From CAYFUR01 sp964346275 (GTDB lineage: Bacteria > Sumerlaeota > Sumerlaeia > SLMS01), in assembly GCA_964346275.1 (NCBI GenBank), contig CAYFUR010000001.1, forward strand, positions 1-64,000: a stretch of 64,000 nucleotides of DNA. The letters are read 5' to 3'. Position 1 is the first letter of the stretch, and every line of letters starts with the position of its first letter. A model generated the notes under the pieces. It ran no database searches. It saw nothing but the letters and a program-made list of their open reading frames with translations, and was not told the DNA's origin. The position numbers were made by a program, and so were the translations under genes. Below, piece by piece: positions 43,466-51,823 of the stretch.

Positions 43466-44527
43466 TTATTGCGGGCGATGGTAACGAAAACCATCCGGTT
43501 GCGTGGTTTCCGAAATAGCAAAGGCGTTGGAATGGCGAATGAAATGGTGTATATAAAAAACAGGAAGTGCAAAAGCGACGCCTTCCTGGAACATGGCTTT
43601 CAGAGTGACCAGCCCCACGACCTCGCCCCGGCGATTCACGAGCGGACCGCCGGAATTCCCCGGGTTCACCGGCGCCGTTGTCTGCAAATAAAGGACGTCA
43701 TTAAAATTACGCGACAGGGAAGAAACGATTCCTTCGCTGATGGTGTGATCAAGCACCATGCGGCCCATGCCGGGGTTGCCAATCGCATAGACGACGTCGC
43801 CTGCCTCCAATGCCCCCGCCTCGGCAACCGGCAGAGGCTCGATCTGAATCCCTTTTTCGCGGACCTGTTCCATATCGAGCTGCACGATGGCGATGTCCAG
43901 GAGAGTGCTGTATGCCTCGACTTCGCAATTCTCAATTCTCTCTTTCTCCCACTGGTCCCCCCGTTTCACGAAAAGGGTCACAGTCTGATAAAGGTTATCA
44001 CCGGTGACATGGCGATTGGTTACCAGCCGGCCGTCGTTATCGATAATCCATCCCGTGCCGAGGCCGCCGGGATTGGAGACGAGCACCACACTGCGCTTCA
44101 CCTCCTCCAGAATTCCCTGCTGCGAGAGCACTTCACCGGTGTCCTGGCGCGAGCGAAAAACCAGAGAGCCGGTTTCCTCGTCATAGCTTCCCGTTCCCAG
44201 TCCCGCTCGGCTCTCCGGAGCGGTCTCCTTGATTTCCGACAGAGGCTGGCGGTTGAGCACGTCGCCGGTAGGAAAGCTGATAATACTCGGTCCGATATCG
44301 ACAAAAACTTCCGCAGGCGTTTCTTTAACCAATTCTCCGACGATTTCTCCGCCGCCCTGAAGCCGCCACAAGATCGCTTCGTCGACAGGAACAGCAGCTT
44401 CCGCGCTGGCGGAGTCTTTCTGTGTGGGGGGGGCTTCGGATTGAGAAGGCTCATTCTGTGCGAAGAGAGAGGCAGGAAAGAACCCCAAAAGAACAAAAAT
44501 GGAGGAAAAAAGCAGGTTTTTGCGCAT
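43466..44527 (-). CDS. Secreted trypsin-like serine protease (HtrA-like, no PDZ)
   Basis: The product is 353 residues. A signal peptide (1-23) is followed by a ~110-residue N-terminal region that looks like a small beta domain (LQGGGEIVGELVKETPAEVFVDI). The chymotrypsin-fold domain has the full triad: His173 in VTNRHVTGD, Asp211 in LLDIAIVQLD, and Ser292 in NPGNSGGPLVN. There is no C-terminal PDZ domain, unlike DegP/DegS. It probably cleaves envelope proteins. AAGGA lies before the ATG. rodA ends 112 bp upstream on the same strand. Confidence 0.9.
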   Translation of the reverse strand: MRKNLLFSSIFVLLGFFPASLFAQNEPSQSEAPPTQKDSASAEAAVPVDEAILWRLQGGGEIVGELVKETPAEVFVDIGPSIISFPTGDVLNRQPLSEIKETAPESRAGLGTGSYDEETGSLVFRSRQDTGEVLSQQGILEEVKRSVVLVSNPGGLGTGWIIDNDGRLVTNRHVTGDNLYQTVTLFVKRGDQWEKERIENCEVEAYSTLLDIAIVQLDMEQVREKGIQIEPLPVAEAGALEAGDVVYAIGNPGMGRMVLDHTISEGIVSSLSRNFNDVLYLQTTAPVNPGNSGGPLVNRRGEVVGLVTLKAMFQEGVAFALPVFYIHHFIRHSNAFAISETTQPDGFRYHRPQ

Positions 44528-44639
44528 TCGTCATCCTTGTGCACGATTGGTCACCCGCCAGTTAGACTGGCCGGGCACTCGGTGAAGTTAGGCGCTGCGG
44601 GGCGGAAATCGCAAGAGAAGAGCCGCACGGAAAGAGCCC

Positions 44640-45803
44640 TTACAGCCCGACAAAGGTGAATCGCCGGGAGGAAACATTCAGCACAAGGCCGAAGAGGACG
44701 AATGTTGTCACAAGGAAGGACCCCCCGTAGCTGAGAAATGGCAGGGGAATACCCGTCACCGGAAGCAAGCCGATCGTCATGGCGATATTCAGAACTATAT
44801 GGCCCGAGAAAATGGCGAAGAGCCCCGCCACCACGATTCCTCCAAACCGGTCGCGGGCATGATCCATGGCAAGAATCATCCGCCAGCCGATCAGAAAAAA
44901 AGCCCCCAGCAGCAAAATACCGCCGAGAAGCCCGAGCTGCTCCACGGCGCTGGCAAAAATGAAGTCTGTGTGGTGTTCGGGGAGGAAGCGATGGATGCCC
45001 TGGGAGCCTTCGCCCCAGCCTTGGCCAAGGAGTCCGCCGGCGCCGACAGCGGTTTTCGACTGGATGACATTGTAGCCCGATCCGGCCGCGTCCGACGCTG
45101 GATTGAGAAAGCTGGTCAGGCGCGCCTGCTGGTAAGGCTTGAGGAAGGGAAAGGCGCAGATGACGCCAATGGCCGCGGCAGCGCCGATGAGAGCGAGTTT
45201 TCTCAGAGGCGCACCCGCCATGATCATGATCGAAACAAAAATCAGAAAGAAAAGCGAGGCGGTGCCGAGATCGGGCTGGAGCAGCACGAGCAAGGCCGGA
45301 ACGCCGCAAATCATCCCGGGCAGGAAGATGCCCTTCCAGGTTGTCAGTTTCTCGGGATAAAGTGCGACCCATTGGGCACAAACAAGCACCGTTGCGACCT
45401 TCATCGTTTCGCTTGGCTGCCAGTTGATGGGGCCCAGGGAAATCCAGGATCGCGCGCCATTGATGCGGGTCCCCAGAGCGAGCACAAAGATCAGAGCCCC
45501 AAGATTCAGCACATAAATTCCCAGAGCGGCGCGGTTGATCCATCGGTAATCGACGAGAAAGACGCCAATCATCCCCGCCACTGCGATCGCCAGATAGGCA
45601 AGCTGGCGCTCGGCGCCGGCCTCCAGAAAAGGAATGTTATTCACGGCGCCGCGCAGGATCCAGATCCCCGCCGCGGCCATCGCGATCACCGAAAAAGCGA
45701 GCGAATAATCCAAGTGGCGAAAAACGACAAACCAATCGGAAAGCCGTTTCTCGTTGGGAACGGCCAGGCTCTCGCGCGCTGACAAATACCTGGCTGCATT
45801 CAT
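44640..45803 (-). CDS. rodA: RodA, SEDS peptidoglycan glycosyltransferase
   Basis: RodA polymerises lipid II during cell elongation, with PBP2 as transpeptidase partner. The product is 387 residues with about ten membrane helices. SEDS motifs include INGARSWISLGPINWQPSETMKVATVL, LLQPDLGTASLFF, and LPVTGIPLPFLSYGGS near the end, which are strongly conserved. Its ATG overlaps the mreD stop (ATGA). The usual mrdA (PBP2) gene, often between mreD and rodA, is absent here. Confidence 0.96.
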   Translation of the reverse strand: MNAARYLSARESLAVPNEKRLSDWFVVFRHLDYSLAFSVIAMAAAGIWILRGAVNNIPFLEAGAERQLAYLAIAVAGMIGVFLVDYRWINRAALGIYVLNLGALIFVLALGTRINGARSWISLGPINWQPSETMKVATVLVCAQWVALYPEKLTTWKGIFLPGMICGVPALLVLLQPDLGTASLFFLIFVSIMIMAGAPLRKLALIGAAAAIGVICAFPFLKPYQQARLTSFLNPASDAAGSGYNVIQSKTAVGAGGLLGQGWGEGSQGIHRFLPEHHTDFIFASAVEQLGLLGGILLLGAFFLIGWRMILAMDHARDRFGGIVVAGLFAIFSGHIVLNIAMTIGLLPVTGIPLPFLSYGGSFLVTTFVLFGLVLNVSSRRFTFVGL

Positions 45804-46312
45804 CGCCGCAGACCTCTTGCTGGTGACTCGGCGGCCGGTTCCCTCAGCAACTCATGAGCAAACCGGCAGGCAATTGCAACCACGGCGGAAAAGCCGAGGA
45901 AAAAGAGCGTCGCCAAAGCCTCCTGGCCCAATCCATTGATACCCCGTGTGAGGCCGAGGATGCCGAAAAACGAAATGAAGCAGGCCAGGCCAAACCCCAC
46001 ATGATCAATAGTCCACGGGGAGGAGGATTCTGTCTTGATCAGGAGATTGCCCGCGGCGAGGGCGGTGCACGAAGGAAGAAACAACGGCATGGCCGGCATC
46101 GAATGCAGCGCGGCGAGACCCGTGCAAAGGGGCAGAAGGAGAGAAGCCTGAAACATCGGGGGCCCGGCAAAGCCGATCAGAATCAGCGCGGCCAGCGGCC
46201 ATGAGATGGCTGTCCAGCCAAGAGAGGCGGCCAGGAAGCTCACCCCCCAGAGCGCCAGAACGCCCATGGCGATTCCCGAAAGGACCGGCCGGTGGTGGAA
46301 GATCTCCTTCAT
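45800..46312 (-). CDS. mreD: MreD-like rod-shape protein
   Basis: The product is 170 residues with about five membrane helices. Sequence similarity to MreD is weak, as is normal for this family. The call rests mostly on its place between mreC and rodA, its size, and its topology. Its start overlaps the mreC stop by one base (TGATG), and its own stop overlaps the rodA start by four. It would link MreC, RodA and PBP2 in the elongasome. Confidence 0.82.
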   Translation of the reverse strand: MKEIFHHRPVLSGIAMGVLALWGVSFLAASLGWTAISWPLAALILIGFAGPPMFQASLLLPLCTGLAALHSMPAMPLFLPSCTALAAGNLLIKTESSSPWTIDHVGFGLACFISFFGILGLTRGINGLGQEALATLFFLGFSAVVAIACRFAHELLREPAAESPARGLRR

Positions 46313-47178
46313 CAGAACGCGCCTTCCTTTTTCGGTCCGAAAGGAATCCGGCCGTGGGGGAGAAGGAATAGCGTGCGGAGTTCTCCCGGCGCTTCGGGCA
46401 GGCGCAGCACAGCTATGGGCTCGCCTTTCTTGCTGATGCGGATCTCTTCGATCTCTCCGAAGGGCACTCCTCCGGGAGCGATGGACCCGGCCATTCCAGA
46501 GGAAACAACGATATCGGCCGGCTTGGCATCGAAGGTCGTGCGGTCAAAGTGAAATTCAACGGAATCTCCGTGGCCCGTCCCCTTAACCAGGCCTTTCTCT
46601 GCCCACTGGTCCACCTCGGCCCCCCAGACGGCACCTTTGTCCGTGACGAGTTCCACCAGTGATGTCTCCATATACACTTCGATGACCTCGCCGACGACCC
46701 CTCGCGTTCCGAGCGCGACCATCCCTTTTTCCACACCATCCTCTTTGCCGGCATTGATCCAGGCCACTTGGCGCCCCGTGGGCGGGGGAGGAGCGAGAAT
46801 GGAAACGGGCATCAGGTCGTAAGTGCCCGGGGGGACATGAGTCGAGATTTCCTGGCTCAGCGAGGCAAGATTCTCGTGCGACCGCCGGGCCGCCGTGTCT
46901 ATGCGCGAAGCGATGAGTTCCTTGCGCAGCTCTTCATTTTCTTCTTGGAGGTTCTTTGCGGAAAAAAGAGCTGTCCAGAAGGATCCCAGAGCGTCGTGTG
47001 CCGCACTGCCCGCTTTGAAAACGGGGGCGGTGATAAAGACGATGGTGGTGGAGATTGGATCGTCGGAGCCGTCACGGCGGCCATCGATTGCCTGGACAAA
47101 GAGTCCGGCAAGAATGAGCGCCACCAGGGCCTTGATCAATTTGTCGTAGCGAGTTTTTCGTCGCCCGAGCGTGGCCAT
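46312..47178 (-). CDS. mreC: MreC rod-shape-determining protein
   Basis: MreC is a periplasmic scaffold that activates PBP2-RodA. The product is 288 residues: a basic N-terminus, one membrane helix (about 13-30), a helical segment (residues 74-100, SAKNLQEENEELRKELIASR) and two beta-barrels with VAWINAGKEDGVEKGMVALGTRGVVGEVIEVY. GAGG lies seven bases before the ATG. mreC, mreD and rodA form a tight operon. No mreB is in the window; it is usually just upstream of mreC, where instead a WD40 kinase gene lies. Confidence 0.93.
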   Translation of the reverse strand: MATLGRRKTRYDKLIKALVALILAGLFVQAIDGRRDGSDDPISTTIVFITAPVFKAGSAAHDALGSFWTALFSAKNLQEENEELRKELIASRIDTAARRSHENLASLSQEISTHVPPGTYDLMPVSILAPPPPTGRQVAWINAGKEDGVEKGMVALGTRGVVGEVIEVYMETSLVELVTDKGAVWGAEVDQWAEKGLVKGTGHGDSVEFHFDRTTFDAKPADIVVSSGMAGSIAPGGVPFGEIEEIRISKKGEPIAVLRLPEAPGELRTLFLLPHGRIPFGPKKEGAF

Positions 47179-47291
47179 CAGCAGGCCTCAACTGGAGTTT
47201 AATGTACCTTTATCACGCAAGGCAGCATCCAGAACGGAGCAAGCCTCCCTACACCGTCAAGATAAGAAAGCTGGGGAAAAAGAGTTTCAAC

Positions 47292-50200
47292 TCATCGGTA
47301 TTCCGGCAGCAAGTCGCCCCATTGGGTCTCCGGTGACACGCGAGCGCGGCGCTTCCAAAGCTCGATGCGATGTTCCAGGGGCTTTGTCTCTCCACCGGGA
47401 TACTCCTCCATATTCCATGGAAAGGCCTCCAGGATTTCCAGCTCCCCGATGCGGGTTGGGATCAAGATGGCCATTCCGTCGTTTGTGAACCGGGCGCCCA
47501 GTGGACGCTCATCTTGCTCGCGCTCGATCAGTGTCATGATTTCCCGCCCATCGCGCACGCTCCAAAGCCGTGAGGAATTGTCGGCGGAGGTAGTAAGGAG
47601 GCGCCGGCCGTCGGGGCTGAAATCAACATCGATGACTGTGCGGCGATGGCCTGTGAACTCACTCATGAGTTCGCCGGTTTCCAAATCCCAGATCACGGCT
47701 GTGTCGGCGGTGGTGCCCGATGCGAGCAGCCGTCCGTCGTGGGAATAATCCAGGGCGATTCCAGCCCCTTCCACGCCGGTCAACTTTGAGATGGCTTTCC
47801 CTTCTTCCACGGACCAGATCCAGACTTCTCCGTTCAGATAACCAACGGCCATGGTCTCCCCGTTGGGACTGAACTGCAGATCGTTGATGCTGTATTGCTT
47901 TCTCATGTGCAGCGATTCGTCGCTCGGGTTGGCATCGAGAACGCGCACGAGTTCCCAGGTTTTCGTGTCGAAGAGATGGACATTGTCGACGAATTCAGCG
48001 ACGGCGAGATAGCGTCCATCCGGGCTGAAGGCGCTGTCGATGATCAATCCGGGTTCAATGGTGCGTATCAGATCCCCCGTTTCCACGTTTCTGACTTCTC
48101 CATCCAATTCATCCTTATCGAAGGAGAACCCGTATTTCCGGTCTGGTGAGAAGCTCGAAAAGCGGGTTTCGATCAGAAAATTTCCGCCCCGGGGCTGTGC
48201 GAGCGTCGCCCCGGATGGAACAATCCAGTGATCCGCTTCGTCTCCCCAGGCGACGTGCCGGTCGGGAGGAAGTCCATAGGCTTCCACAACGCCAGAGCTG
48301 TTTTGCATCGCCCGGCGGGAGGGATTCTTATCAAACTCGACCTCTTCCAGGATGCGCGCCCGCGATGTCAGCCGCACCGAACGGCGCGAAGTCGATAGCA
48401 CCTTCTGGCCATCGGGCGAAAAATTGATGCGCCACATGGGGTCGTCGGCCAGGAAATCTCCCAGCACATTTCCGCTTTCCATACTCCAAAAACGCGCGTA
48501 TCCGCGGTCGTCCGCGGAGACAAGGACGTCCTTTGCCGGGCTGAAATCGGCGCTGTGAAGATAGTCTGTCGGATTCCGGAGTTCGTGGACGACTTCACCC
48601 TCCCTTGTGTAAACAAGAAGGCCATCTTCATTGGTCGTTGCGATAATATGGTCTCCGGACTGATCCCACTTCGCGCTGGTGATTCCGTCTTCGTGGCTCT
48701 CGTAACTGCGAATCGTTTCTCCAGTCCGTGGATTGATCATCAAAAGCTGGCCATCGAGCAGGCCGATGATGAGGCCTTCTCCTTTCGGGTCGAATTCGCC
48801 TGTATAGACGATGCCATCCATGATAAAGCGGCGCAGGAAGTTGCCGGTTTCGCGATCGTATATCCGGACAGTGGTATCCCCGCTGCCAGTGAAAACGAGG
48901 GAACTGTCCGCGCTGAACCCTCCAGTGCGCAAGATCTCCGAGTGGCCCGTGAGGCGATGCTGCAACTCGCCCGTTTGTGCGTCGATGATGACTCCTGTCT
49001 TGTCGAAACTTGCCCCAAAGATCCACTTGCCATCCCGGCTGAAATCGACGCTCCAGATCAGCCGGTCGTTGGTTTTCTGGTGCCAGAGCCGGCGGCCTGA
49101 TTCCGCTTCCCAGAGCGCCATGCCGGTCAAGTCGCCGGTAGCAATGTGCGACCCGTCAGGTGAATAGACGGCGTGGAACATTTGCTCGTCGTTTAAAAGG
49201 CGCATGTCTTCGGGATAGAGTTGAGCCAGCAAATACCCCCACTCCCATTGGCGATAGGCTGGGAGAGAGCCTTCCATCAGGATTTCCCGGGTTTTTTCGA
49301 TCTCGCCGCGTTCCAGGCTGACTTCGGCAATGCCGATGGAGGAGTAATATTGCTCCCGCTCGGCGACTTGCCGTGCCTGCTCGGCCTGCCGGTGCGCCGT
49401 TTCCGCGGCCTCTTTTTGCAGCACCGCCTCAGCTTCGGCTTTCTCTGCTTCCAGGGCGGCCGCTTCCGCCCGGTCGCGCTGGCCGGCCAGGCTTTGCGAC
49501 AACTGCTTTTGGTCCAGGCTGTACTTGATGGCTCCGATGACAAGAAGGAGGCCAAGAACCAAGGCGCCCGCCAGCGCCAGGCGCCGCTGTTTTTCCTGGC
49601 GGCGGTGCAGAGCTTCGGCCTCGGTGATCGCCGAGAGGATCCTGCTCTGTTCCTCGCTGTCCTTTTCGAGACGTCCGGCCTGGATTCTTGCCATGACAAG
49701 ATCGCCATTGCGCAATGCGGCGGACGCATAGCGGGCTCGTGCCTCTTCAGCCAGTGGAGCCGTAACCGGGTTCTGGGGCCAGAGGATCTGCGCTTTGCGC
49801 AGATCCTCTAAAACCTCTCCGTATCCCGCGTAGCTTTCGCCGATCTTTTTCAGGTCTTCCCTGGCCCTGGCCACGAGTTCCTTGGATTCACGCCGCCTTT
49901 TGGTGCCCGTGATATAGTCCTTTAAGGCTGTGGCGAATTCATCGGCGCTGCGAATTCGATCCGTGATGTCTCGTTGGAGAGCCCGCAGGCAAAGGTCTGC
50001 CAAATCCCCCGGAATACTTCGGAAAGGGGCTCTTTCCTGGGGAGCAACGACCTCGTCATATCGAGCCCGGTGAAAGGCGGCCTCCGACGTTGGAGCCTCG
50101 TTCGGCCCTTCGCCGGTCAGCAGGTAATAGAGGATTCCACCGAGAAGATAGACGTCTGTCCACGGTCCCAGTTCCCCGGTGTTTTTCCTTGTCTGTTCCG

Positions 50201-51044
50201 GCGCCATGTAGGCGGGGGTTCCCGCGGGATTCGTCGCTGTTCCCCTCACCCCCAGAGGCGGATCATGGATCGGCTCTGCCACAGCCGAAGCGAAGGCGGA
50301 TTGCCTGTCGTAAACGAAGGCAATCCCCCAATCCATCAGGAGCACCTCGCCGTATTTGCCGAGCATCACCTGCGAAGGCTTGACATCGCGATGGACGATG
50401 CCCCGCGAGTGGGCGAATGCAACGGCGTGGCTGACCTGGATGAGTGTCGGAAGGTGTTTCCCGAGAAGTTCATCGGTGGAGAGTTCTTCGAAATCCCGGC
50501 TGATGACATCACTCCATGGCTCGCCGCGAACGAGTTTCATGGCCAGCAGGGGGCGGCCGTCCTGGTCTATGCCCAGGTCATAGACGGGAACGATGTTGGG
50601 ATGATCCAGTTTGGCGGAAATCAGGGCTTCATGGCGAAACCCGGATTCCAGGACTCGAATTTCTTTTCGAGATCGCTTTTCGTAAAGATCCTGGCGCAGG
50701 CGTTTGACTGCAATCACCCGGGAAAGGGAAGTCTGCATCGATTGCCAGACCTCTCCGTATCCTCCCTTCGCCACGAGGCGGCAGAGAAGATAGGCTTCGG
50801 ATTGCTCTGCCGGCCGGCCGGGCTGTGTTTCCGCCTCACTTGGTTCGAGCCGCGCCACGGAAAAGGTCTGAAGCCCCTCCTGTGGATTTTCGTGGGAGGA
50901 CTCTCGATGCCTCTGTTCCTCTTCCGAGTCGATGCGGTCGAGCAGGTGATCGATAATGCCGCGGGTTCGAAATGGGTCGTAGGATGCTGCCGGGTCCTCT
51001 GGAAGATCCTTTGGAATGTCCTCTTTGTCCCTGGAGTCCTGCAT
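47292..51044 (-). CDS. Membrane Ser/Thr protein kinase with C-terminal WD40 propeller
   Basis: The product is about 1250 residues. The kinase domain (about 88-385) has VAKGGYGEVW, Lys117 in VIAVKRL, HRDVKPSQVM (Asp223), DWG (241-243) in place of DFG, and GTPAYMAPEQ. DWG is usual in PknB-like kinases of PVC and related bacteria. A helical region is followed by a membrane segment (491-510), a coiled coil rich in Ala/Glu (515-580), and about 12 WD40-type repeats to the end, predicted to be extracytoplasmic (FSPDGRRLLTTSADNSSRLWSV). A propeller sensor would bind a ligand or protein. I chose ATG 51044; GTG 51053 is three codons longer, and neither has a good ribosome site. Confidence 0.92.
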   Translation of the reverse strand: MQDSRDKEDIPKDLPEDPAASYDPFRTRGIIDHLLDRIDSEEEQRHRESSHENPQEGLQTFSVARLEPSEAETQPGRPAEQSEAYLLCRLVAKGGYGEVWQSMQTSLSRVIAVKRLRQDLYEKRSRKEIRVLESGFRHEALISAKLDHPNIVPVYDLGIDQDGRPLLAMKLVRGEPWSDVISRDFEELSTDELLGKHLPTLIQVSHAVAFAHSRGIVHRDVKPSQVMLGKYGEVLLMDWGIAFVYDRQSAFASAVAEPIHDPPLGVRGTATNPAGTPAYMAPEQTRKNTGELGPWTDVYLLGGILYYLLTGEGPNEAPTSEAAFHRARYDEVVAPQERAPFRSIPGDLADLCLRALQRDITDRIRSADEFATALKDYITGTKRRRESKELVARAREDLKKIGESYAGYGEVLEDLRKAQILWPQNPVTAPLAEEARARYASAALRNGDLVMARIQAGRLEKDSEEQSRILSAITEAEALHRRQEKQRRLALAGALVLGLLLVIGAIKYSLDQKQLSQSLAGQRDRAEAAALEAEKAEAEAVLQKEAAETAHRQAEQARQVAEREQYYSSIGIAEVSLERGEIEKTREILMEGSLPAYRQWEWGYLLAQLYPEDMRLLNDEQMFHAVYSPDGSHIATGDLTGMALWEAESGRRLWHQKTNDRLIWSVDFSRDGKWIFGASFDKTGVIIDAQTGELQHRLTGHSEILRTGGFSADSSLVFTGSGDTTVRIYDRETGNFLRRFIMDGIVYTGEFDPKGEGLIIGLLDGQLLMINPRTGETIRSYESHEDGITSAKWDQSGDHIIATTNEDGLLVYTREGEVVHELRNPTDYLHSADFSPAKDVLVSADDRGYARFWSMESGNVLGDFLADDPMWRINFSPDGQKVLSTSRRSVRLTSRARILEEVEFDKNPSRRAMQNSSGVVEAYGLPPDRHVAWGDEADHWIVPSGATLAQPRGGNFLIETRFSSFSPDRKYGFSFDKDELDGEVRNVETGDLIRTIEPGLIIDSAFSPDGRYLAVAEFVDNVHLFDTKTWELVRVLDANPSDESLHMRKQYSINDLQFSPNGETMAVGYLNGEVWIWSVEEGKAISKLTGVEGAGIALDYSHDGRLLASGTTADTAVIWDLETGELMSEFTGHRRTVIDVDFSPDGRRLLTTSADNSSRLWSVRDGREIMTLIEREQDERPLGARFTNDGMAILIPTRIGELEILEAFPWNMEEYPGGETKPLEHRIELWKRRARVSPETQWGDLLPEYR

Positions 51045-51159
51045 TAGAGCCACTTAATTTGAATTTGATCCGGCACAACCACTGAATATTTCAGAGTGGT
51101 CCCTGCTTCTGTTAACTGGCAACCGGAAGATTTATGAAATGAGCAAGGATTTGGAGAGC

Positions 51160-51678
51160 TTATTCTGCCAGGCCCCGGCCATCGGAGGAATTCTGGCCGC
51201 CTGGCTTTTTCCCCCAGCCAAGCGAGGCATTCCGAAAATCATTCGCCTGCTGCTCGTCCTGTTTCTCTTCCTCCGTGTCCACAATAAGCCGCGGCAAAGC
51301 GATCGGGCGGTTCTTTTCGTCGCGTGCTGCCATGGCAAACCAATCCCTGGTAGCCAAAACGGGCGGATCTTCCGAATAAGGATGTTCGCGATAGACCTCA
51401 ACCTTCACCACCAGGCTGGTCCGCCCCACGCAAGCCACCCGGGCGCGCGTCTCAATGATGTCACCGACTTGAACAGGCTCGACGAATTGGATCCCGTCGC
51501 TACTGATCGTGATAAAGGGGACGCGCGCGTATCTCACCGCTGCAAGAAAGGCGGCCTTGTCCATGAGCGCCATGGCTTTTCCGCCGAACATGGTCCCAAG
51601 AGTATTGGCGTCGCCGGGAAAGACGATATCGGTCATGACGACAGTGGAAGCGCGCTTGGCCGGTGGGGTTCCTGTCAT
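51160..51678 (-). CDS. Acyl-CoA thioesterase, hotdog fold (YciA/BACH-like)
   Basis: The product is 172 residues from the ATG at 51678, which has GAGG five bases upstream. The hotdog motif reads VFPGDANTLGTMFGGKAMALMDKAAFLAA, with the catalytic Asp in the central helix. VGDIIETRARVACVGRTSLVVKVEVYRE and the C-terminal FAMAARDEKNRPIALPRL fit the YciA/cytosolic acyl-CoA hydrolase group. It hydrolyses acyl-CoA to the free acid and CoA; chain-length preference is unknown. The C-terminal 30 residues are polar and probably disordered. Confidence 0.9.
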   Translation of the reverse strand: MTGTPPAKRASTVVMTDIVFPGDANTLGTMFGGKAMALMDKAAFLAAVRYARVPFITISSDGIQFVEPVQVGDIIETRARVACVGRTSLVVKVEVYREHPYSEDPPVLATRDWFAMAARDEKNRPIALPRLIVDTEEEKQDEQQANDFRNASLGWGKKPGGQNSSDGRGLAE

Positions 51679-51823
51679 GCAATCCTCACAAAAAATGCTT
51701 GGGAAAATACTTGCGGTGGCGACACGATCGTCAAAAGTGTTCGGGAAAGTAAGATGGGAAGTCGAGCGTTTTCCCCAAGGACCATCCGATTCGCTGAAAC
51801 TCTTCAAAATCAAGGACTATGAT

